Assembly (NCBI GenBank): GCA_031769625.1
Contig: JAUIMM010000701.1
Coordinates: forward strand, 1-64,000
Direction: 5' to 3'
Length of the DNA: 64,000 nucleotides
DNA from: Taudactylus pleione
Taxonomy: Eukaryota; Chordata; Amphibia; Anura; Myobatrachidae
Below are positions 49,130 through 58,078 of the stretch, piece by piece. A model generated the notes under the pieces. That model was given only the letters and a program-made list of their open reading frames with translations, searched no databases and had not been told where the DNA came from. The position numbers and the translations under genes are program-made. Within the stretch, counting starts at the first letter, position 1, and every line of letters begins with the position of its first letter.

Positions 49130-51546
49130 TGTCGGCGTCTTTCCCCCCCAGTACCAGCGTGTCAGCCTCTTTTCCCCCCAGCCCCAGTGTGTGTGTCAGC
49201 CTCTTTCCCCCCCAAGCCCCAGTGTGTCAGCCTCCCTCTCCCTCCATCTCAAGCATGTCTCTGCCTCATTCTTCCTGCCAGCATGTGTCCCAACCCCAGC
49301 ATGTCAGCCTCTTTCCCCCCCAGAGCCAGCGTGTCAGCCTCTTTTCCCCCCAGCCCCAGTGTGTGTGTCAGCCTCTTTTCCCCCAGCATGTGTGTCAGCC
49401 TCTTTTCCCCCCAGCCCCAGTGTGTGTGTCGGCCTCTTTCCCCCCAGCCCCATCGTGTGACAGTCTCTTTCCCCCCAGCATGTGTCAGTCTCTTTCCCCC
49501 CAGACCCAGCATGTGTCTCAGCCTCTTTCCCCCCCAGCCCCAGCATGTGCCTCAGCCTCTTTCTCCCCCAGGCCCGGCATGTGTGAGAATGTTTTCCCCC
49601 AGCCTCAGCGTGTGTCAGCATCTCCCCTCCAGCCCCAGCATGTGTCTCAGCCTCTTTCGCCCCCATCCTCAGCATGAGTCTCAGTCTCTACCCCCCCAGC
49701 CCCAGCATGTGTCTCAGCCTCTTTCCCCCCAGCCCCAGCATGTGTCATTTTTTTTCCTCCAGCCCCAGCATGTCAGCCTCTTTCCCCACAGCCCCAGTGT
49801 GTGTCGGCATCTTTCCCCTCCAGCCCCAGCATGTATCAGCCTCTTTCCTCCCCAGCCCCAGCGTGTGTCAGTCTCTTTCCCCCCAGCCCCAGCATGTATC
49901 TCAGCCTCTTTCCTCCCAGACCCAGCATGTGTCTTAGCCTCTTTCCCCCCAGCCCAAGCATGTGTCAGTCTTTTTCCCCCCAGCCCCAGCGTGTGTCAGC
50001 CTCTTTCCCCCCCAACATGTGTCTCAGCCTCTTTCCCCCCAGCCCCAGCATGTGTCTTAGCCTCTTTCCCCCCAGCCCCAGCGTGTGTCAGTCTCTTTCC
50101 CCCCAGCCCCAGCATGTGTCTCAGCCCCTTCCCCCAGCCCCAGCATGTGTCTTAGCCTCTTCCCGCCCCAGCATGTGTCTTAGCCTCTTTCCCCCCAGCC
50201 CCAGCATGTGTGTCTCTTTCCCCCCAGCCCCAGCATGTGTCTCAGCCTCTTCCCCCAGCCACAGCATGTGTCTCAGCCTCTTCCCCCCAGCCCCAGCATG
50301 TGTCTTAGCCTCTTTCCACCCAGCCCCAGCGTGTTTCAGTCTCTTTCCTCAAAGCCCCAGCGTGTGTCAGTCTCTTTCCCCCCAGCCCCAGTGTGTGTCA
50401 GCCTCTTTCCCCCCCAGCCCCAGCATGTGTTAGTCTCTTTTCCACCAGCCCCCACGTGTGTCAGCATCTGCCCCCCCCCAGCCCCTGCATGTGTCTCAGC
50501 CTCTTTCCAGCCCCAGCATGTGTCTCAGTATCTTTCCCCCCCACACCCCAGCATGTGTCTCAGCCTCTTTCCCCCCCAGCCCCAGCGTGTGTCAGTCTCT
50601 TTCCCCCCCCAGCCTCAGCATGTGTCTCAGTCTCTACCCCCCCAGCCCCAGCATGTGTCTCAGCCTCTTTCCCCCCAGCATGTGTCAGTCTTTTTCCCCC
50701 CAGCCCCAGCGTGTCAGCCTTTTTCCCCACAGCCCCAGAGTGTGTCAGCATCTTTCCCCTCCAGCCCCAGCATGTATCAGCCTCTTTCCTCCCCAGCCCC
50801 AGCGTGTGTCAGTCTCTTTCCCCCCCAGCCCCAGCATGTATCTCAGCCTATTTCCCCCCAGACCCAGCATATGTCTTAGCCTCTTTCCCCTGAGCCCCAG
50901 CGTGTGTCTTAGCCTCTTTCCCCCCAGCCGCAGCGTGTGTCAGTCTCTTTCCCCCCACCCGCAGCGTGTGTGTCTCTTTCCTCCCAGCCCCAGCGTGTCA
51001 GCCTCTTTCCCCCCAGCCCCAGCGTGTGTCTCAGCCTCTGTCCCCCCAGCCCCAGCATCTCAGCCTCTTTCCACCCAGCACGTGTCTCAGCCTCATTCCC
51101 CCCCAGCCCCAGCATGTATCAGCCTCTTTCCCCCCCCAGCCCCAGCGTGTGTCAGAATCTTTTCCCTCAGCCCCAGCGTGTGTCAACATCTCCCCCCCAG
51201 CCCCAGCATGTGTCTCAGTCTCTATCCCCCCCAGCCCCAACATGTGTCTCAGCCTCTTTCCCCCCAGCCCCAGCATGTCAGTCTTTTTTCCCCAGCCCCA
51301 GCATGTGTCAGCATCTTCCCTCCCAGCCCCAGCATGTGTCTCAGCCTCTTCCCCCCCAGCCCCAGCATGTGTCTTAGCCTCTTTTCCCCCAGCCCCAGCG
51401 TGTGTCTTAGCCGCTTTTCCCCCAGCCCCAGCATGTGTCTCAGCCTCGTTCTCCCCCCAAGCCCCAGTGTGTCAGCCTCATTCTGCCTCCATCTCCAGCA
51501 TGTCACTGCCTCGTTCTTCCTGCCAGCGTGTGTCCCAAGCCCAGCG
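49130..51546. repeat. Hybrid A/C module (2,417 bp) closing the ordered array
   Basis: The left part carries A-module variants: CTGCCTCATTCTTCC near 49,261 and CTCTTTTCCCCCAGCATG near 49,373. The right end carries the C-module signature, ATGTCACTGCC and CCCAAGCCC just before the landmark at 51,547. A, B and C together would be about 6,448 bp, so a fusion of A head to C tail would have lost about 4.0 kb. This reads as the product of one unequal exchange or deletion between homologous modules. Confidence 0.7.
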
Positions 51547-53682
51547 TGTCGGCGTCTTTCCCCCCCAGTACCAGCGTGTCAGCCTCTTTTCCCCCCAGCC
51601 CCAGTGTGTGTGTCAGCCTCTTTCCCCCCCAAGCCCCAGTGTGTCAGCCTCACTCTCCCTCCATCTCAAGCATGTCTCTGCCTCATTCTTCCTGCCAGCA
51701 TGTGTCCCAACCCCAGCATGTCAGCCTCTTTCCCCCCCAGTGCCAGCGTGTCAGCCTCTTTTCCCCCCAGCCCCAGTGTGTGTCAGCCTCTTTCCCCCCA
51801 GCATGTGTGTCAGCCTCTTTTCCCCCCAGCCCCAGTGTGTGTGTCGGCCTCTTTCCCGCCAGCCCCATCGTGTGACAGTCTCTTTCCCCCCAGCATGTGT
51901 CAGTCTCTTTCCCCCCAGACCCAGCATGTGTCTCAGCCTCTTTCCCCCCCAGCCCCAGCATGTGCCTCAGCCTCTTTCTCCCCCAGGCCCAGCATGTGTG
52001 AGAATGTTTTCCCCCAGCCTCAGCATGTGTCAGCATCTCCCCCCCAGCCCCAGCATGTGTCTCAGCCTCTTTCGCCCCCATCCTCAGCATGTGTCAGTCT
52101 TTTTCACCCAGCCCCAGCGTGTCAGCCTCTTTCCCCACAGCCCCAGTGTGTGTCGGCATCTTTCCCCTCCAGCCCCAGCATGTATCAGCTTCTTTCCTCC
52201 CCAGCCCCAGCGTGTGTCAGTCTCTTTCCCCCCAGCCCCAGTATGTATCTCAGCCTCTTTCCTCCCAGCCCCAGCGTGTGTCTTAGCCTCTTTCCCCCCA
52301 GCCCCAGCATGTGTCTTAGCCACTTTCCCCTCAGCCCCAGCGTCTGTCAGTCTCTTTCCCCCCAGCCCCAGCGTGTATCAGCCTCTTTCCCCCCCAGCCC
52401 CAGCATGTGTCAGTCTCTTTTCCCCCAGCCCCAGCGTGTGTCAGCATCTGCCCCCCCCCAGCCCCAGCATGTGTCTCAGCCTCTTTCCCCTCCAGCCCCA
52501 GCATGTGTCTCAGCATCTTTCCCCCCCACACCCCAGCATGTGTCTCAGTCTCTACCCCCCCAGCCCCAGCATGTGTCTCAGCCTCTTTCCTCCCAGACCC
52601 AGCATGTGTCTTAGCCTCTTTCCCCTGAGCCCCAGCATGTGTCTTAGCCTCTTTCCCCCCAGCCCCAGCGTGTGTCTGTCTCTTTCCCCCCACCCACAGC
52701 GTGTGTCAGTCTCTTTCCTCCCAGCCCCAGCGTGTCAGCCTCTTTCCCCCCAGCCCCATTGTGTGTCTCAGCCTCTTTCCCCCCAGCCCCAGCATGTTTC
52801 AGCCTCTTTCCCCCCCAGCCCCAGCATGTATCAGCCTCTTTCCCCCCCCAGCCCCAGCGTGTTTCAGAATCTTTTCCCCCAGCCCCAGCGTGTCCCAGCA
52901 TCTCTTCCCCCAGCCCCAGCGTGTCCCAGCATCTCCCCCCCAGCCCCAGCATGTGTCTCAGTCTCTATCCCCCATCCCCAACATGTGTCTCAGCCTCTTT
53001 CCCCCAGCCCCAGCATGTGTCAGCCTCTTTCCCCCCCAGCCCCAGCATGTGTCTCAGCCTCTTTCCCCCCAGCCCCAGCATGTGTCTTAGCCTCTTTCCC
53101 CCTAGCCCCAGCGTGTGTCAGTCTCTTTCCCCCCAGCCCCAGCGTGTGTCTCAGCCCCTTCCCCCAGCCCCAGCATGTGTCTTAGCCTCTTCCCGCCCCA
53201 GCATGTGTCTTAGCCTCTTTCCCCCCAGCCCCAGCATGTGTGTCTCTTTCCCCCCAGCCCCAGCATGTGTCTCAGCCTCTTCCCCCAGCCACAGCATGTG
53301 TCTCAGCCTCTTCCCCCCAGCCCCAGCATGTGTCTTAGCCTCTTTCCCCCCAGCCCCAGCGTGTTTCAGTCTCTTTCCTCCCAGCCCCAGCGTGTGTCAG
53401 TCTCTTTCCCCCCAGCCCCAGTGTGTGTCAGCCTCTTTCCCCCCAGACCCAGTGTGTGTCTCAGCCTCTTTCCTGCCCAGTCCCAGCATGTGTCTCAGCC
53501 TCTTTCCCCCCCAGCCCCAGTGTGTATCAGCCTCTTTCCCCCCCAGCCCCAGCGTGTGTCAGTCTCTCTTCCTCCAGCCCCAGCGTGTGTCAGTATCTGC
53601 CCCCCCCAGCCCCAGCATGTGTATCAGCCTCTTTCCCCCTAGCCCCAGCATGTGTCTCAGCCTCTTTCCCCCCAGCCCCAGC
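51547..53682. repeat. Irregular terminal block of the satellite
   Basis: After the last landmark at 51,547 the basic unit continues for 2,136 bp, but the order of variants no longer follows A to E. Unit combinations unique to this block occur, for example CCCAGCATCTCTTCC near 52,893-52,907 and GTGTTTCAGAATC near 52,860. No further punctuation segment is present before the array stops at 53,682. Edge blocks of tandem arrays commonly escape homogenisation, which fits this divergence. Confidence 0.7.
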
Positions 53683-54161
53683 ACTACGAATACTACTACT
53701 ACCACCAGTACAGCTACCAGGACTGTAACTAGAGTGGTGCGGCCGGTGCCGCCGTACAGAGCACAACGGCCCTGAGGCACTTCCACTGAAGCAGCAGCCT
53801 CAACCTTGCTTGTCTCTAACCAGTTACCTAGCGCTAAACAGATAGTAAGACCCCGACAACTACCTGTCTCCAGCTTGACATGATGTTGTCGTTAAGTCAA
53901 CTCTCAGCCAATAGGAAGCGTCCTCGTCCTAGGTTCAGCCCACAATGACTAAGTTCTCTGCAGAGGCAGAGAGATAAAAGGGGGAAAACAGAGGCTGCTT
54001 GTCACAGGCACATAGGTGCTATCTAGTGCTAAGGGGAGCCATTTTATTATGATCTCCTATGTGTCAACAGTTAATTTCACAGGATAATACAGTATGTGTG
54101 TTGTTGCATACAGTGTGTGCTATAATGTGTAGTTACACAATGTGTGTGTAGTATTATACAG
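53683..54161. repeat. 479-bp direct duplication, left copy
   Basis: This segment begins ACTACGAATACTACTACTAC and ends in TG-rich sequence with ATTATACAG. Reading it against 55,089-55,567 I found no difference over 479 bp (offset 1,406). It contains a short degenerate TAC-type trinucleotide stretch, then GTGGTGCGGCCGGTG (a motif shared with a dispersed repeat at about 57,430), a unique-looking middle, and a TG-rich end from about 54,090. On its left is the main satellite and on its right a satellite islet. No coding potential is evident. Confidence 0.93.
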
Positions 54162-54750
54162 CCCCAGCATGTGTCTCAGTCTCTATCCCCCCATCCCCAA
54201 CATGTGTCTCAGCCTCTTTCCCCTCAGCCCCAGCATGTGTCAGTCTTTTCCCCCAGCCCCATCGTGTGTCAGCCTCTTTCCCCCCCAGCCCCAGCATGTG
54301 TCTCAGCCTCTTTCCCCCCAGCCCCAGCATGTGTCTTAGCTTCTTTCCCCCCAGCCCCAGCGTGTGTCAGTCTCTTTCACCCCAGCCCCAGCGTGTGTCT
54401 CAGCCTCTTCCCCCAGCCCCAGCATGTGTCTCAGCCTCTTCCCGCCCAGCATGTGTCTTAGCCTCTTTCCCCCCAGCCCCAGCATGTGTCTCAGCCTCTT
54501 CCCCCAGCCACAGCATGTGTCTCAGCCTCTTCCCCCCAGCCCCAGCATGTGTCTTTGCTCCAGAGTGCATCAGTCTTTTTCCCGCCCAGCCCCAGTGTCA
54601 GCCTCTTCCCCCCCAGCCCCAGCGTGTCTCAGCCTCTTCCCTCACCCAGCCCCAGCGTGTGTCTCAAACTCTTCCCCCCCCCCAGCTCCAGGGTGTGTCT
54701 CAACCTCTTTCCTCCCCAGCATGTGTGTCAGCCTCTTTCACCCTCCCCCC
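54161..54750. repeat. Satellite islet detached from the main array
   Basis: About 590 bp of the same CTCTTTCCCCCCAGCCCCAGC unit resumes directly after the duplicated segment. The join is at a CAG shared by both sides (ATTATACAG and CCCCCAG). Toward its right end the units become irregular, with shorter pyrimidine runs and variants such as CTCCAGGGTGTG and CTCACCCAGCCCC, and the islet fades out near CACCCTCCCCCCTCC. Confidence 0.92.
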
Positions 54751-55088
54751 TCCATACCACCACCACTTACCTTATTTCTTCCTCTTCTGCTCCTCTCGAT
54801 CTGTGGCTCCTCTCGATCCTCTTACTCCAGCATCCCGGCCCCTTGCCACGCCGTGTCATAACAAGGGGCCGGGCTGCTGGTGCAAGGGGCCGGGCCATGG
54901 CGGGTGTCTCTCATCTTGGAGCAGGAAAGGCCAAAGTGGGCCCACTCCAGCTCCAACCATTTAGTTAATGTTGTCCAGGTCTGCGGGCAGCGGCGCTGTC
55001 GGATGCAGGCAGCCATGGGCCCCTGCACCGTAGTGGGCCCCGGTGCAAGACACCGGCTGCACCGCCGCTAGTTCCACCCCTGGCTGCT
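54751..55088. other. GC-rich spacer with hairpin, probable dispersed-repeat DNA
   Basis: No gene is recognised here. A 12-bp perfect inverted repeat (CCCGGCCCCTTG at 54,834-54,845 and CAAGGGGCCGGG at 54,862-54,873) is followed by a second copy of the right arm at 54,883-54,894. Near 55,049-55,071 the minus strand reads AACTAGCGGCGGTGCAGCC. This resembles, in inverted orientation, the TAACTAGAGTGGTGCGGCC motif inside the duplicated segments. The spacer is therefore likely part of a dispersed repeat family rather than unique DNA. Confidence 0.5.
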
Positions 55089-55567
55089 ACTACGAATACT
55101 ACTACTACCACCAGTACAGCTACCAGGACTGTAACTAGAGTGGTGCGGCCGGTGCCGCCGTACAGAGCACAACGGCCCTGAGGCACTTCCACTGAAGCAG
55201 CAGCCTCAACCTTGCTTGTCTCTAACCAGTTACCTAGCGCTAAACAGATAGTAAGACCCCGACAACTACCTGTCTCCAGCTTGACATGATGTTGTCGTTA
55301 AGTCAACTCTCAGCCAATAGGAAGCGTCCTCGTCCTAGGTTCAGCCCACAATGACTAAGTTCTCTGCAGAGGCAGAGAGATAAAAGGGGGAAAACAGAGG
55401 CTGCTTGTCACAGGCACATAGGTGCTATCTAGTGCTAAGGGGAGCCATTTTATTATGATCTCCTATGTGTCAACAGTTAATTTCACAGGATAATACAGTA
55501 TGTGTGTTGTTGCATACAGTGTGTGCTATAATGTGTAGTTACACAATGTGTGTGTAGTATTATACAG
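55089..55567. repeat. 479-bp direct duplication, right copy
   Basis: This copy shows no difference from 53,683-54,161. Its right flank continues the TG-rich sequence (ATTATACAGTATGTTT), whereas the left copy switches to satellite at the equivalent point. The right copy therefore probably keeps the ancestral right flank. Confidence 0.93.
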
Positions 55568-55690
55568 TATGTTTAAGTGTTATATAGTGTATGTGTTGTT
55601 CAGTGTGTGCTGTGTAGTTATACTGTGTGTGTGTTATATAGTATGTATAATACAATGTGTATGTGCTGTACAGTGTAGTTATACAGTTTT
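55496..55690. repeat. Degenerate TG/TA-rich simple sequence
   Basis: Irregular runs of TGTGTGTG alternate with TATACAGT, TATATAGT and GCTGTACAGTG. The same kind of sequence reappears at 56,905-56,985, immediately beyond the element at 55,691-56,904. The two parts look like one tract split by an insertion. Alternating purine-pyrimidine sequence of this kind is a known Z-DNA former. Confidence 0.7.
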
Positions 55691-56904
55691 GCGGGCCATA
55701 CACGGGGTGATTTGAAAACGTATGACACCTCGTACATTTTCAAATTCAGCCCGATGCATCGCATGCTGCTGTGAATGGTAAACGATGCATCTTACAATAT
55801 GCTTCGTTTACCTATTTAGCAGCATGACGGTATGAATGCCATTCAGATGCTAATGTGAGGTGCAAGTCGCTTTAGAAAGAATTGCTTTCCAGTCTAATCG
55901 TGTGGTTCCAAATCACAAAAGTTGTTTATGTAAAAAGGGGTAACACGATGTAAGTTTAACAATTAGAGTAAAAAGCAATGAAATAAACAATGAGTACAGC
56001 CGATACATACGCGTGCGCACTGGTTCCAGTATACAGTCATTCAGTCCAGAAGTCTGTGGTCGCAAAGAAGATGTCTGAACACTGGGGTCAGGACACAAGC
56101 CTATATACCTTACAGGTTTCAGAGTTAACAAAGGGACAAATAGACAGGTTTTCATTGGTTCTTGCTTCTGGTCAATCTGGTCATTGGTCAGTTCATACGG
56201 TGTCATCAGGGGCATGGCTCAGTCTTCCAACGGTCACATTGTGTAGCTTCCCGCTGAAGAAGTGGTTAAAACTGGCTACAACACTGCATGCTAGTAATAA
56301 CATTCTGTTCAATAACTCCCTATCATCCATAACTAGTGGACGCATGATTCGACTTCTTTGCCGATAGAAACGGAAGTCTGCAAATAAACAGGGATTTAGT
56401 ATAATACCAAACATGACATGCCCACTGTATGATCTCCTTTAAGTACATCTTACATCATAATTATTAGCTAACAATACCTTTAATAACTCTGGTCATTAAC
56501 TATAATGTGTGGGAACCATTTTATATGTAAGCGTTCGCATATGTGCGTCTGTGTGTGGATTTCGCATATGTGCCTCTATGTGTGTGTGTGAATACATGTG
56601 TGCGTTTGCATTTCTGCACATTGGATTACACAGATGCAAAGTAGCGTCCTAGTAACACGTCATCAGACTATAGATAACTATATCGTCAGATAATAATTTT
56701 AAGCGATCATACCCAGTTATTTGACTTTGACAACGGATTGCAGATCTTATGGTTTTTCCATAAGATCTACGATGCCGATGTATGATGGGGACGCCCATCG
56801 CCATCGTACAGCATGTCAAACCACACACGATATGCATGATTGATCGTTGCGATCGATCGAAATCGTGCACATCGTATAAAAAAATCTTACCGTGTATGGC
56901 CGGC
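55691..56904. mobile_element. 1.2-kb element with 15-bp terminal inverted repeats (non-autonomous DNA transposon-like)
   Basis: The left end GCGGGCCATACACGG (55,691-55,705) matches the reverse complement of the right end CCGTGTATGGCCGGC (56,890-56,904) at 14 of 15 positions. It lies within TG-rich sequence that continues on both sides. Short self-complementary stretches occur near the ends (GATCTTATGG/CCATAAGATC near 56,740-56,768, and GATCGATCG near 56,846). The middle (about 55,870-56,740) has only short open frames without recognisable domains, so there is no transposase. The superfamily is not determined and the target-site duplication is not clear. Two end-related elements could also have framed unrelated DNA. 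Confidence 0.55.
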
Positions 56905-56985
56905 ATTTGTGTATTTGCTGTACAGTATAGTTGTACAGTGTGTGTATGTGCTGTACAGTGTATGTGCTATATAGTATTTCTATAA
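56905..56985. repeat. TG/TA-rich simple sequence, right part of split tract
   Basis: The sequence alternates TGTGTATTTGCTGTACAG, GTTGTACAGTGTGTG and GCTATATAGTATTTC. It matches in style and motif (GCTGTACAGTG) the tract ending at 55,690. Confidence 0.6.
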
Positions 56986-57423
56986 TGGGTACTAGGCAGC
57001 AGCGTCTCCTGCCCTCTTACCTGAGGGAGGCTGCCGCTGCTGCTGGCTTGGGACCCGGTGCCTGTTCAATGAATCTGGCAGGTATTGAGACCGGCCATGC
57101 GCATGAGCAGCGGTGGCGCCGCGCATGCTTAACACCAGCTGCCTGAGAGGCAGAGCAGTGGCTTCCACTGGAAGTCACTCTATTGATCGCAGCCCAGTCT
57201 GGCAGTCCCAGGTGGAGGAAACACCTCCCCCTGGCTACCTGTCTTCAGCGTGACTTGCAGGTGGTGCTTCCAATGGGAAGCCACCTCCAATCACAGTGTA
57301 GGCAGAGCAGTCACGGACTGCACTGGCTCACTGAAGTGGCGGATTTTACTGGGGGGGGGGGCTGTAGCCTCGCAGCCCCTAGGTAAAATCCGCCACTAGT
57401 ACTAGGAGGTAATTACCCTGAGA
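56986..57423. other. GC-rich intergenic DNA with short hairpins
   Basis: No gene is recognised. Local hairpin-like motifs occur twice: AGTGGCTTCC/GGAAGTCACT near 57,160 and GTGCTTCC/GGAAGCCAC near 57,270. A perfect 15-bp inverted repeat, AGTGGCGGATTTTAC (57,335-57,349) and GTAAAATCCGCCACT (57,383-57,397), encloses a run of eleven G. The short open frames here are not conserved with anything I know. Confidence 0.5.
57335..57397. repeat. Perfect 15-bp inverted repeat around a G11 run
   Basis: The arms are AGTGGCGGATTTTAC and GTAAAATCCGCCACT. The 33-base loop contains G11 (57,351-57,361) and GCAGCCCC. It could be the two ends of a very small inverted-repeat element or an internally deleted transposon. 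Confidence 0.75.
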
Positions 57424-57821
57424 CTCAGGGCTGTAAATAGGGTGGTGCGGCCAGTGTCGCCACACAGGGCACTAATGGCAGCCTCACCCCTGCATGTCAC
57501 TCATCATGCACTCTCCGTCTCCTGACCCAGTACCACAATTTCTGTTGGGGTGGGAGAGACACCATGACATTTCTCCTAGCACAGTTGTTAGGTTGAGGAG
57601 CAGTTAGGTCAGGTGTGCAGCACTGTAGCAGGTCCCCATTGACTTCCAGGTTCAGCATCAAGCAGACATGTGTGTCAGTGTGGAGTGTTTGATCCCTGGT
57701 GGCCTTTATCAGCGGGGCTATAGTGCAGGGGTGCATATACAATAAAGAGCCTTTTGGGGGGAGTGTAAGGGGCACTAATGCTCTTTCCCACACAGGGCAC
57801 CAAAATATCTAGTTACGTCTC
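57424..57821. repeat. Dispersed repeat sharing the GGTGCGGCC motif
   Basis: The left end reads GGGCTGTAAATAGGGTGGTG then CGGCCAGTGTCGCC. It aligns by eye with CTGTAACTAGAGTGGTGCGG inside the 479-bp duplication. CACACAGGGCAC occurs near both ends (about 57,459 and 57,788). The right end contains ATCTAGTTACGTC, which is the same GTAACTAG motif in inverted orientation. A family of interspersed repeats ending in this motif is likely. Its class is not identified. Confidence 0.5.
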
Positions 57822-58078
57822 TGACTGCTGCTACTACTATGACTACTAATACTGCTATGACTACTACTGCTACTGCTATGACTACTACTGCTACTACTAT
57901 GACTACTAATACTGCTATGACTACTACTGCTACTACTAATACTACTATGACTACTACTGCTACCACTATGACTACTAATACTACTATGACTACTAATACT
58001 ACTACTGCTACTACTATGACTACTAATACTACTATGACTACTACTGCTACTACTACTACTAATACTGCTGTAACTACA
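57822..58078. repeat. Trinucleotide microsatellite, (ACT/GCT/ATG)n
   Basis: About 255 bp of imperfect 3-bp repeats: ACTACT, GCTACT, ATGACT and AATACT in short super-periods such as ATGACTACTAATACTGCT. Open frames on both strands here (poly-Thr on plus, poly-Ser on minus) are artefacts of the 3-bp period. A short related stretch, TACGAATACTACTACTACC, occurs at the left end of the 479-bp duplication, next to the same GTAACTAG-type motif. Confidence 0.95.

Larger units (their letters stand above)
1..53682. repeat. Giant pyrimidine-rich satellite array, 31-33 bp basic unit
   Basis: The whole stretch is tandem copies of one short unit. On the plus strand it reads CAGCCTCTTTCCCCCC, then AGCCCCAGC, then ATGTGTCT or GTGTGT. 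Unit length varies (31, 32 and 33 bp are common) through the C-run length (4-8), CTCAG versus no CTCAG before the next CTCTTT, and small indels. The plus strand is strongly C/T-rich, and G is nearly confined to AGC and GTGTGT. By division there are about 1,600-1,700 units; I did not count them individually. Every kilobase read shows the same unit, with no unrelated insertion. The array runs off the left window edge and stops sharply at 53,682, so its full length is unknown. It is a minisatellite-class satellite with higher-order structure, described in separate entries. No function is shown by the sequence. Confidence 0.98.

Noticed and set aside
1..53682. CRISPR array (regular short repeats)
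   Set aside because: The repeats are contiguous variants of one unit with no unique spacers, no cas genes are present, and the context is eukaryotic.
1..53682. Telomeric or known centromeric satellite
   Set aside because: No TTAGGG-type motif is present, and the unit does not match a centromeric satellite I can recall. Location on the chromosome cannot be judged from the window.
54822..55071. Short frames in the GC-rich spacer next to the duplicated segment
   Set aside because: They are short, unconserved to my knowledge, and lie in probable dispersed-repeat DNA with inverted repeats.
55913..56414. Frames of 73-125 codons in the middle of the 1.2-kb inverted-repeat element as a transposase
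   Set aside because: No DDE/D, zinc-finger or other transposase motif is visible, and the frames overlap on opposite strands.
56931..57146. GC-rich 71-codon frame as a first exon with a CpG-island promoter
   Set aside because: There is no splice donor or promoter support, and the CpG-rich patch is short and bordered by repeats.
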